Part shown: piece by piece, positions 22,801 to 32,084 of the stretch | Numbering within the stretch: the stretch's first letter is position 1 | Layout of the letters: each line of letters begins with the position of its first letter | Assembly: GCA_021927905.1 (NCBI GenBank) | Contig: BLLK01000022.1 | Span: 2,232,001 to 2,296,000 of the forward strand | Length of the DNA stretch: 64,000 bases | Direction: 5' to 3' | Source of the DNA: Chaetoceros tenuissimus | Taxonomy: Eukaryota; Bacillariophyta; Thalassiosirophyceae; Chaetocerotales; Chaetocerotaceae | The notes under the pieces: model-generated | The model's input: the letters and a program-made list of their open reading frames with translations, nothing else | Database searches by the model: none | Told to the model about the DNA's origin: nothing | Translations under genes and position numbers: made by a program

Positions 22801-25800
22801 TGGAAAAATGGAAGTATAAAAATTCAACTACAAATCCCATGAAGGAGTACTTACTTGAACTGACACTTGGTTGAAAGGACGGTTCAGATGAGGGTTGACT
22901 TGAAGGACTGGTGCTTGGAGCTACAGACTGATGGTCTCCTCCACCACAAATACAACATGCTAACGCCGGTGTCTTTGCATTATACTCGCAATCCTTGAAT
23001 TGTTCACAGAGATTCACATTGTCTCCAAACCATTCACAGGTAACTTGTACATCTCTACCGTCATCCATAGTTGCCTTGATATGCCAACCAGGTTCATCAA
23101 GACATACAGACGGCTGGGATGACGGTTCACTTGAGGGATATGCATGTAGGGTTGGCGACTGAGACACTGACGGCTTGGATGAAGGAGTCAAAGATGGATA
23201 TGTTGTCTTGAAGGTACTACCATGACAAAGACAACAAGCTTCGTTGATACCTTTCCCAAAGTTCTGTGTGTCACTAATTCCTTGAAGAAGTTCACACCAA
23301 TATTCTGGTTTTGCATCAATATCGGAACATGTCATGTTTTGAAATTTTGATTCACCTCCAACTGTCCATCCCTCTTCATCAACACACTCAGATGGTACAG
23401 AACTAGGAGCATCGCTTGGTACCGTGCTCGGAATCATCGACGGTGAAGTTGATGGGCTATTAGTAGCATGAATCTTTTGCCACAGAGACAAGGATTTGTT
23501 ATCTATAGCTTTGTCGGAATTAAAAAGGTAAATACCATCCAAAGCCTCTTCAGGTTTGACTCCAAGTAGCCAACTCGAACTTGAAGTTCCTGACTTTGAG
23601 TTTCTCTTCCCATAGTCAATCGCTTTCACAGTTCCGTCCTCGAAAGAAAAACGAAAGAGTCTGCTCCCACAATCATCAATAACGAGTTTTTTACTTGAAT
23701 ACTTGTCTCCTCTTGCATTCTTATATTTTGATAGAACACACAATGAGGGCAAAGCACTAAGTCTTAAAGTCTTGTCAGAGTCAAGGAAAAACCACTGCGA
23801 AAAATCAGTGATTGAATCGCATGGAGACATTTGCAAATAGGATCCGGCTTCCAACTTTTCAGGTTGAAGACACCACTCTCCAGAACTTGAGTTGTCAAAG
23901 TTATAGGATGATTGAATCATGAAGGAGTCGGTGGTTAAAGTCAAGGAGGAAATGTCCATGTCGTCCTTTTCGTCTCCGGCTACAGCTAAATTGGTCAAGG
24001 AAAGGCCTATAGAGAGACTTTTGACTTTGGAGTTAAGAACGGTTAACCAGTCAATGTCTTCATTTTTTTTCTCCGCAAAGATTTCTAGTTGAAGCAATAG
24101 GAACTTAGATACGTCGGGTACATCCTCCTTCTCATCGTTTTCATCAGAAGCACAAGTATCAGAGAGAATGCTTACAGATACTGAACTCCCTTCTTGACGC
24201 TTTTCCATCACCTCAGCGTTGAGAATAGCTTCAAGTGTTTCTACGATTTGATCCTTTTCCTTTTGGGTTTTGCTCTCATAACAGAATGATCCAGAGAGTT
24301 TTCCATTTAGGGTCGAAATAGATTCTTTGTGATCGATATTAGGGGTGGTGGTGGAAGCGAGACTTTCTACATCTTCAGCAATAGCACAAGTTACTTGGTG
24401 ATTATCTCCAGACACCTCGTCCAAGTGAATCATGGTATCTTTGTTCAAATCTCCCTGAAGGAGAACACATTCTTCATTCTTGGCATCATATTGAAAAGCA
24501 GTGCAAAGTCTGACGCAAGATTCCTGGCAGCTCAAAAGACTCTGAGATTCAAGTCGTTTCAAGATATGGAGACTCTGATTGTCAGCATCTGGGTCGAAAC
24601 AAAGAGCAGGTGAAAAGTATTGGAACTTTTTCATAATTCTCTGCGCCTTGCCGAGTTTCAAGTTGGCAGTAGAATCAGATGATGAGGCCTGGACCTCGAT
24701 TTCTACAATTGGAATTTCATCCCCATTGTTTGTTTCTCCTCCACTGTCTTCCTCAAGCATCTATTTGACAAAAATATAAATGAGGTTAGAGAGAACAATA
24801 AAAACCAAACAGAACACAGATATATTTAAATTTCGTTGTATCTACGAACAATCAGAAAGAAACTGATTTTCATAGAAAAGAAGAAGTACTTACAGATCTT
24901 TCCATTTTAGCCTCCTTTGAAGAACTGCCGACGTGACCTTTCTTAAATACAAAAGCTTCACATGAAGAAGTTGATGCTAAAATAAAAGAAAAAAGAAGTA
25001 GGAATGCCGGAATCTTTTGAAACATGACCATAGTCTTTCTCTTCTTCGCAATGGACTGGGTGCGTTGAAAGAGGATTGAATCTTTAGAATGATACAATTC
25101 TTTTTCAGAGGAATGATCCTCAAGTCTTGTAGTAGTAGTACTAGACACATCCTCCCAAGATTCTTTTTCGAGAATCTTTTTGTGGTTCTTGAAGACTGAG
25201 CTTGGAGAAGCAGTTTCCTTGCTCTCGGAATCTGAGCTTGGAGAAGTAGTCTCCTTGCTCTCGGAATCTGAGCTTGGAGAAGTAGTCTCCTTGCTCATGG
25301 AGTCTGAACAAGAAGAAATAGTCTTCTTGTCATTCTTCCTGTCGACTTGGTCATGCTGCTGAATATCTGTTAATTTCAATGCAGCAACTAGTAATACTTT
25401 AGCATCATCACTTTTCATAGTTCTTTTTGCAGGAATGGCTGCAGAAGATGTCTTGGCTACACCAATGCATTCTGCATTCTGAAGAATATCTACTTGATCT
25501 TTTTTGTCCTCCTTGTTCAGACGCAGTGCATCGTTATGGAGGATGATCTTGTCGTCACGTAGTAGCTATGGGTAGAGGTTAGGAAGTGAGTATTTGCAAA
25601 TATAAGGAAGGATAAGTGGGACGAATGGAAATACTTCTTACCTTGTTTTGCTCGCGAGGGTAAAACACAACAGCATCAGACTTTTTAATGTATTTTTCTA
25701 GGTTTTTTGTGTCTTTGCAGTTGTGTGAGTTGCTTGCAACTCTAGTACTTCCCAAAACTACCGGAGAGGCGGCAGAGTTCGAGTGCTTAGATTTAGTTGG

Positions 25801-25881
25801 CTGCACAAGTGCAACCTCGAGATAAGATGGTTTCATCTTATTCTGTTTCTCGGGTGAAACTTTGATCGCTGTGTTCATCAT
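13830..25881 (-). CDS. Giant multidomain cell-surface protein (3,803 residues, nine exons)
   Basis: Nine exons join in frame: 25642-25881, 24894-25565, 22855-24760, 20346-22747, 20010-20280, 19647-19955, 18539-19579, 15986-18469 and 13830-15916. All introns are 54-108 bp with GT-AG borders. Topology: about 264 polar residues, a membrane segment (about 265-282, [15 protein letters not shown]), a huge ectodomain, and a second membrane helix 28 residues from the C-terminus. Ectodomain order: PAN/apple-like Cys region; ricin-B-like trefoil (EWCLQPEKL, then QWFF and LCVL repeats); two Cys-rich modules ending ACCxCxG; long PSxxPS linkers; a beta-sandwich; an FG-GAP/propeller-like region; fibronectin-III-like and carboxypeptidase-regulatory-like beta domains; a juxtamembrane coiled coil. 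It suggests a wall- or surface-linked adhesion protein. Domain names are from pattern recognition; the exon joins are firm. Confidence 0.8.
20990..22450 (-). repeat. PSxxPS low-complexity linker blocks within the giant gene
   Basis: Two blocks (about 20990-21110 and 22065-22420) encode arrays of SxPS tetrads, such as [17 protein letters not shown] and [14 protein letters not shown]. The first includes two near-identical 27-bp units. Such Ser/Pro tetrads are common linkers in diatom surface proteins and are likely glycosylated. Confidence 0.7.
25198..25305 (-). repeat. Three tandem 36-bp units in exon 2 of the giant gene
   Basis: Units 25198-25233, 25234-25269 and 25270-25305 are nearly identical. 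They encode DSxSKETxSPSS three times, in the predicted cytoplasmic N-terminal region just before the membrane segment. Confidence 0.85.
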
Positions 25882-26150
25882 TCTGATGATGGGTCTTCTA
25901 CTTTACCAAAGGAAGACTGCAGTTGGATTCGCTTGTAGAGATACACTTGGGAAAGGGATCTCAATGAATTTGATTTTAGACTGTTTTCAAAGCCAATTAC
26001 TTGAAACAATGAAAATAGTTCGGTGTTCGCTGTTTGGTAACACCTGAAAAACATTCCACCTTTCACCTATCTATCAGCCGCCAAATTTCACTTACAAGAC
26101 TTAGACTCACCGCCTCACCATTTTGAAATTTTCAATCTTCCAAGACTGAC
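25882..26150. other. Remaining promoter of the giant gene, bordered by the LINE
   Basis: Only 269 bp separate the giant gene's ATG from the target-site duplication at the LINE 3' end. No TATA box stands out. Confidence 0.4.
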
Positions 26151-26164
26151 ACTAAATTATTTTT
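26151..26164. repeat. Target-site duplication of the LINE, 3' side
   Basis: ACTAAATTATTTTT, identical to 34602-34615. Confidence 0.75.
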
Positions 26165-26313
26165 ATATATCACAAGGATTAGATTATCAGGTATAGTATT
26201 ACCCTTACTCAGCCAACAGGTATCTTTTATAACTCACTATCCCCCTACAAATCAACTGAATCAAGTCAGCTGCACCTGAAAGGGTTGAAGAAGAGACAAA
26301 GAGCATCCGCAAA

Positions 26314-26338
26314 GGTTAGTCCCCGCAGGGATCTAACC
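26314..26338 (-). other. Stem-loop in the LINE 3' UTR
   Basis: On the minus strand GGTTAG pairs with CTAACC and, after a one-base bulge, TCCC pairs with GGGA around a TGCG loop: ten pairs in 25 nt. A 3' hairpin is the known template-recognition signal of some LINE reverse transcriptases; that role here is inference. Confidence 0.55.
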
Positions 26339-26366
26339 CTGAGATGTCTTGTAAAGAACGAACCGA

Positions 26367-29300
26367 CTATGTAACTCCAAGTGGAGTGAGACCCACCCAC
26401 TCTCTCAAAAGATCGTCATGTGTGAAGTTATCCAACGGAGTATCATCATCTAGTTCCCTTGCCGATCGTATGAGCAAAAACCAAGCCTTCTTTTTCTGTG
26501 TAGTATCCTTAAGCAATATATCCAGGTCACGTTTAAAGAATTTCCCATATTTCCTTCCATCCAACGTTCGCAATCCTCTCCGATGTTCAACCACTATTGC
26601 ATCCTCCAATTCATCCAGTCCCCTTAACTCATCCGCTGTGGAAGTCTCGTGTAGACATGAATTTCTATAGGTCCACAGCTTGTATACAATGTCCCAGAGT
26701 TTACAAGCCATTTGTTTTCCCCATGCTATCCCTGTCCTACGAGATTTTACCTCAGCATAATGATCATGTTGGAATATAATGAGACTCTTGTGGAAAAAGC
26801 CCATCAATGTTCCAAACCAGCCCAGTCCATTTTGAGCAATTGCTATCTGTATAAAGTCCTGGCGAGGGCTAAAATTAATAGTACCTTTCTCCGGATCTTT
26901 AAACCAGCTACTCAAACCGCATAAAATAAAGTCCCTTATCTGTGGATGTGTATCTACCTTCCTCATATGTATTTCTAGCTCATCCAACAGCGATATTATG
27001 ATGTCCTCATGCTCCAGACATGTAAGAAAGTGTAACAGGTCTTCCTCTTCCATTTTACAACAAGGGCAAGTTGCCTGTTTTGCGTGATTCCTTCGTGCCA
27101 GAACCGATCCCACTGGTAGGTCATTTGCCAAAACTTTTGTAATAAATCTATTCTGTTTAAATGACCTACTCTTCCGAGCTCTTTCCACGCATGTCCATTG
27201 GATCTGCGTTCTAATCACCTCCACCGGTAGCTCTAACAAGCTACTCAGGTATTGATGAACTTGCCGTTTCTCTAAGCAATCTTGAATAGAAAAGTTAAGA
27301 TTCGAGACAATGACATCCTTTCCAATGCGTATCAGCCCTAATCCTACTTCTCTATGCAGGTCTTGAGCTATTGGCCTACTTTTTTCATTGATCGCAATCT
27401 CTTTCGCCCAATGGTCAACCTTAGTGTTCAGGTGTTCAAGGAAAGTCAAGGGACGATGTAGCGTATCAGCATGTCCTTTCACCCGAGTTGGTATTGGCTG
27501 CACTAAACTCTTTTCCCACAGATCTATATTAGAGGTAATCAAATCGATACTCTTCATGGATGATTTTACATAGTCCCTTTTCCACCATAAGGAGTCTACT
27601 GCTTTATCATTATCGCTAGCAACCACGATGCAAGAAGTTGTCTGGCCGAGACTAGGTGCCAAAGCTACCAAACAGGTAGCAATTCCTGTTAACGATGCCA
27701 CTTCACCTCTATATGAGTTCTTATCTCTATCCAGGCCTGGTACCACTCCTCCTCCCTTTATCCACTGAGATCCATCTGCGCTAGAGATCACCCAAGCTCC
27801 TGTACAAATGCTGTAAATTTCAAAGTATGATCCATCTCCCACAGCCACCGCAGTACCATTCTTTATATCCTCAAGCACCTTATCAATTTTATCTGTTGCC
27901 TCAATAAACCTAAACATCCAAGGTACTAGGGGTCTATCTATGCTGTAGCCATTTATCTTCCGTTTGTACTTCTTCATCATCGGAACTCCCCATTTATCTG
28001 TAGAATCCACCAATAGATTGTTACTACTCCACTCTACTGTCGCGCGTCTCATATTGTGCCTATTATTAGGACAAAGAGCCACTCCTGCCGAAGTATATCC
28101 TGTATGTTCAGTTTGAATTTTGGCATACATCGTCCAATCTTCTCCATCCAGGAAGCAGAGCCATTGATAATCCTCGGTAACGAACCAATCCCAGTTATCC
28201 AGCCAATCCTGATCATCCTTTACAATCCAATCTCCAAGCATAACATTATTTGTTCCCTGTGGGAATATCCTGAAAATGAAATTCATCCAGGTATCCCACT
28301 CATGTCTTTCTACACTATGTGACCGAGGCCATACAAACTTATTTCTTTGTCCTCTGAACTTGGATCTATGATAGAACACTCTATTCAGCTTTGTTCCGCT
28401 AGCGTTGCACAAATCACTAATTGAAACCAAGTTGTTATGCATTCTAACAGCGTTTATGTGCGCCAGCTGTGTACCTCTGTACCCAGCTGCATATGCTACT
28501 TGCATAATAGACTTGTCACCTTGTCTAGCTGGTTCCAATTGGTAGTGCTTCACTTTGGCCTGAATCCTATTTTCCTTCATAAAGTTCAAGGTATATGAAA
28601 TCCAGGAGTGCTTGGCGCAGTATTCTAAACCGATTTTCATATTCATTGACGCAGTGATATCCCCATACAGCCCCATCTCCAATACCATCGCCTGTACATT
28701 AGACTGTAGCAGGTCCTGTGTAGGAGATTGTTTCCAGTGATGAAACAAGAGAGCCGAGACCTTTACCACACCACACCTTAGGTGCATACTAGTTGCCCCT
28801 GTTCCCAAATTAGCTACACTTGCATCCCTTAGAGTGGTTATCAAATTCGCACTATACCCTGCTCTCTGCAGAGACAACCTCGTTGCTGATGTCATAATCT
28901 TAGTACAGTTCTCTTTTGTGAAAGTATTTGGAAGTAGCACATACTCCACCTTTCTGCAAATTGTAGAGCAATACGCATTCCATGACAGCTCCGCAGAACA
29001 TCTACCTTTGCGAAGTTTACTCGCCCATTCAGTCACAGCTTTAGAGGATTCTGCAACTTGTCTCTCATTATTTCCATCCATCGCCATCCAGACTCCCAGC
29101 ATTTCCTGTGCATCCGAGCATTTCAGTCGCTGTAAAATGACCTTCTTATTCTTGTCATTCCGAATAGACAAGACCATATCACCCACATCTGGATCAAATG
29201 CTTTCCAGTTACCTTTATGTCTCTTATAATCAATCAAGGTATAGTAGGTCTTCTTGGTCTCGAGGGCTCCTCCTGTCACTTCCATCAGATCCCTCCATTG

Positions 29301-32084
29301 ATCAAGTAAATCCTGCATTTTCCCCATTACTTCCTCTGCATCGTCTCCCGATTGGATGAGGTCAGCGTCATCTACAAATGCAAATCCCAGCAACTGAAAG
29401 GTTTCTTTAGATAGACACATACAGAAACTGTCACAGAAACCTTGTTTCCGTAAAATAGTAAAGATAACTGAACTCAAAATGGACCATATAACCGGGCCAG
29501 CAGCGTTCCCTTGTAGCACTCCTTGTGGCGCGTTTCTCCATCCCGTGTAAGAACTTCCTCCATACGAGCCTTTGGACTCTCCAAAAGCTGTACATGTTCT
29601 ATGTACCATCTTCTGAATGGTTTCAAACATCGCAAACACTTTAGTTTTCGAAACTCCGACCCTTAGTAAGGCTAGTGTAGCTGCCGAATGTACTATTCTA
29701 TCATAACAGCCTGTAAGGTCCGACATTGCTAATGACCAGCATTTCCTGTCATATTGTCGTTGATCCAGAGTCAGCCTTCTATTCAAAGCATGGTCCTTAC
29801 AGTCTCTACCCGGCCTGCTATATTGTTCCGGAGCTATTGCACCTTTTTGAATTGCCAAATAAATTGCTTCCTTTTGCATAGTTTTATTGTGCTGATTGAA
29901 ATCTGGTGCAAGTATCCCGAGAGTACGTAATTTCTCGATACGAAATTCCATTAACTTCTTCAGAATCATCAAGTCCAAACATGTTTTCCATCTTTCAGGA
30001 GAGTATCCCGAGAGTACAGGGATTTCGGCACGCATAAACAGAATTGTACGCAGCAGCTCACTTTTCATAGCTGCTTTAAAATGCCCCAGATGTTGAGCGT
30101 ACGTACACGTTTTCTCTTTGCGTATATTATACCCTCTCACAAAGTTGGCAAAGTGATCTTCCAAAGAATCCTCATAAGGGGGAACTTCAATCTCATCTAA
30201 TTCTTTACAAGCCTCTATGAACTCTCTCGTGGATTGAGAAGTGCCTTCCGGGAAGATAAAGGTGCCATCCAAAACCGAAGCCGTTGCTGGACCTTCTCCA
30301 TAATTACCCAAAAGTTTTACATATTCTTGATCCAACAACTGGGAGCCACCTTCCGTCTGGTGGTACTTTTTCTCATTTTCATTCAGAATTACACGCTCCA
30401 TATCCTCTTGCTTTGTGTACTCTTTCAGCGATCCATCTGGTTGAGTTACCCAGACCTTAGATGTGGATCCTGCTGAGTTTTTATTAAAAATGTGCTTCTG
30501 TATTATGGATGCCTCCTTTTGCTTCTCTCTCGCTAATTGAGATCTAATAATTGTCGCCAATCTCCCTTCTCCTGCTGCTTCTTTAGCTGCAGCCAGCTGA
30601 TATCTATGGGAATAGTGCAAGCTTTTAGAATTCTTCTTCAATTCCTTCACTCGAGCTCTGGCCTTAGCCCTTTCTATCGCAACTTCTTCCACTGACAGTT
30701 CCTTATATACTATTCCCAGTCTCCTTTGCATGTTGATCATCGTCCTTGCATGAATGAATTTCTCCTTCTTAACTCGTGAATATCTCTTGTTCCAGTAATC
30801 TCGTATCTGCATTGCTTTGTCAAGTATAGCACTATGAGGATGTTTGTTCTTGTGAAGTTTCCTGCATGATTTTTCTGCTTCCTCTTGACACTGAACAATT
30901 TCTCTATCAATTGCTTCATACTCTCTCTGTAAATGTGCGGGTAACGGATACACTGCATTGTTATACACTTGTTCAATTCTCTGAAAAATTCCAGCCTCCA
31001 ACATGAGCACCTCCAGCTTCTCCACGTATCGTTGCACCACTCGTGGATCTTTCAGCACCAGCCTTCTAGCATCTGGTGGAACAAACTTTGGCTGTGAACA
31101 GTTCAGCTTCTCCTTGCATACATCCATCCAAATTCCCCTATGGTCACTACCCAACTTAGAGAATGACAAGAATCCACAATATTCTGCTTCCAATTCTTCC
31201 GGACCAAATATTGCATCGATAGGATCATTCTTTGATTTCTTACATGTACGTGGTAATTTGCCATGCTTCTTTGCAATCAAATCCGCCAGTCCTCTAAGTT
31301 CCATCCATTCCACTACCTCTGAGTACTCTGAGTTAAAGTCCCCCATGACAAAGACCTTTCTCCCCATTTCTTGCAGCTCTTTAATCCTGATGTCCAAATC
31401 AATCCAAAAGAGTTTCCTTGGATCCCTATCTGCTTCTGGAGGTATATAGTGAACATGCTCTTCGTCTCGAATATCACCATGCTGATTGATATAGACTTGT
31501 TGCTGTGCCGGCACTCCTTCTTCACCCGACTTGCTAGCATTGGGACAGTAGCAGGTGATGAACGTAGACTTGGTGCCTTCCTTCCCGTTAATGGTCATTT
31601 CCGTCCATCTTCCAAGACCTCTAGGATCTCTGTTCTTAAGCTTCCCATGGACGCTAGCTGTAATATCACCTACACAGACCATCGCTGTTCCTCCCCACTG
31701 TAATTCTCTCCGTTGAGGTATTTGTCTATTATTCGCCACCACTGCCTTGCTGTTGCCAATTCTATAACTCTTCATGATCTTCCACAATGCTCTATCCTCT
31801 TCCACCATCCTCCAATCCTTATTCACTTCCGCCATTCCTACTATGTCTACTTGCTTTCGTTCAACAAAGTCAAGAAGTTTATTTAACTTATTACTACTCT
31901 TAACTGTGTGTGTGTCTTCCTGAATTTTTCCAATACCTTGCATGTTGTAAAATAGGATACGTAGGCAGCCTTTTGTTACAACCTGGGGAATAGCATCACC
32001 AGCTATTCCAGAAGTCGTCGATTTGACAGTTTCCGGTACCTTCTCACGACGTCGAGGGGCACTAGGGAAAAAGTCTACACTCAT
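26367..32084 (-). CDS. LINE ORF2: APE endonuclease, reverse transcriptase, RNase H, Cys/His cluster
   Basis: 1,905 residues. The APE endonuclease spans about 40-330: RILFYNMQGIG, IVGMAEVNKDW, VFVMGDFNSEY near 250, and LGSDHRGIW near 315. The reverse transcriptase spans about 690-960: motif A SDLTGCYDRIVHSA, motif B APQGVLQGNAAGP, motif C AFVDDADLIQSGD near 905, where FVDD replaces the more usual FADD. RNase H spans about 1415-1565: AVGDGSYFE, SYRGEVASL, VVASDNDKAVD, VDHWAKE, so all four acidic positions are present. A C-terminal CPCCKMEEEDLLHFLTCLEHE resembles the Cys/His motif of many LINE ORF2 proteins. It makes the nick and primes reverse transcription at the target. All catalytic residues I can check are present. 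Its ATG overlaps the ORF1 stop. Confidence 0.92.
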   Translation of the reverse strand: MSVDFFPSAPRRREKVPETVKSTTSGIAGDAIPQVVTKGCLRILFYNMQGIGKIQEDTHTVKSSNKLNKLLDFVERKQVDIVGMAEVNKDWRMVEEDRALWKIMKSYRIGNSKAVVANNRQIPQRRELQWGGTAMVCVGDITASVHGKLKNRDPRGLGRWTEMTINGKEGTKSTFITCYCPNASKSGEEGVPAQQQVYINQHGDIRDEEHVHYIPPEADRDPRKLFWIDLDIRIKELQEMGRKVFVMGDFNSEYSEVVEWMELRGLADLIAKKHGKLPRTCKKSKNDPIDAIFGPEELEAEYCGFLSFSKLGSDHRGIWMDVCKEKLNCSQPKFVPPDARRLVLKDPRVVQRYVEKLEVLMLEAGIFQRIEQVYNNAVYPLPAHLQREYEAIDREIVQCQEEAEKSCRKLHKNKHPHSAILDKAMQIRDYWNKRYSRVKKEKFIHARTMINMQRRLGIVYKELSVEEVAIERAKARARVKELKKNSKSLHYSHRYQLAAAKEAAGEGRLATIIRSQLAREKQKEASIIQKHIFNKNSAGSTSKVWVTQPDGSLKEYTKQEDMERVILNENEKKYHQTEGGSQLLDQEYVKLLGNYGEGPATASVLDGTFIFPEGTSQSTREFIEACKELDEIEVPPYEDSLEDHFANFVRGYNIRKEKTCTYAQHLGHFKAAMKSELLRTILFMRAEIPVLSGYSPERWKTCLDLMILKKLMEFRIEKLRTLGILAPDFNQHNKTMQKEAIYLAIQKGAIAPEQYSRPGRDCKDHALNRRLTLDQRQYDRKCWSLAMSDLTGCYDRIVHSAATLALLRVGVSKTKVFAMFETIQKMVHRTCTAFGESKGSYGGSSYTGWRNAPQGVLQGNAAGPVIWSILSSVIFTILRKQGFCDSFCMCLSKETFQLLGFAFVDDADLIQSGDDAEEVMGKMQDLLDQWRDLMEVTGGALETKKTYYTLIDYKRHKGNWKAFDPDVGDMVLSIRNDKNKKVILQRLKCSDAQEMLGVWMAMDGNNERQVAESSKAVTEWASKLRKGRCSAELSWNAYCSTICRKVEYVLLPNTFTKENCTKIMTSATRLSLQRAGYSANLITTLRDASVANLGTGATSMHLRCGVVKVSALLFHHWKQSPTQDLLQSNVQAMVLEMGLYGDITASMNMKIGLEYCAKHSWISYTLNFMKENRIQAKVKHYQLEPARQGDKSIMQVAYAAGYRGTQLAHINAVRMHNNLVSISDLCNASGTKLNRVFYHRSKFRGQRNKFVWPRSHSVERHEWDTWMNFIFRIFPQGTNNVMLGDWIVKDDQDWLDNWDWFVTEDYQWLCFLDGEDWTMYAKIQTEHTGYTSAGVALCPNNRHNMRRATVEWSSNNLLVDSTDKWGVPMMKKYKRKINGYSIDRPLVPWMFRFIEATDKIDKVLEDIKNGTAVAVGDGSYFEIYSICTGAWVISSADGSQWIKGGGVVPGLDRDKNSYRGEVASLTGIATCLVALAPSLGQTTSCIVVASDNDKAVDSLWWKRDYVKSSMKSIDLITSNIDLWEKSLVQPIPTRVKGHADTLHRPLTFLEHLNTKVDHWAKEIAINEKSRPIAQDLHREVGLGLIRIGKDVIVSNLNFSIQDCLEKRQVHQYLSSLLELPVEVIRTQIQWTCVERARKSRSFKQNRFITKVLANDLPVGSVLARRNHAKQATCPCCKMEEEDLLHFLTCLEHEDIIISLLDELEIHMRKVDTHPQIRDFILCGLSSWFKDPEKGTINFSPRQDFIQIAIAQNGLGWFGTLMGFFHKSLIIFQHDHYAEVKSRRTGIAWGKQMACKLWDIVYKLWTYRNSCLHETSTADELRGLDELEDAIVVEHRRGLRTLDGRKYGKFFKRDLDILLKDTTQKKKAWFLLIRSARELDDDTPLDNFTHDDLLREWVGLTPLGVT

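Noticed and set aside
26314-26347. A tRNA T-arm (CAGGG, TTAGATC loop, CCTG) in the LINE 3' UTR
   Set aside because: No acceptor, D or anticodon arms could be drawn; it is better read as a single hairpin.
26344-26924. Plus-strand ORFs over the LINE 3' end
   Set aside because: Antisense shadows of ORF2.
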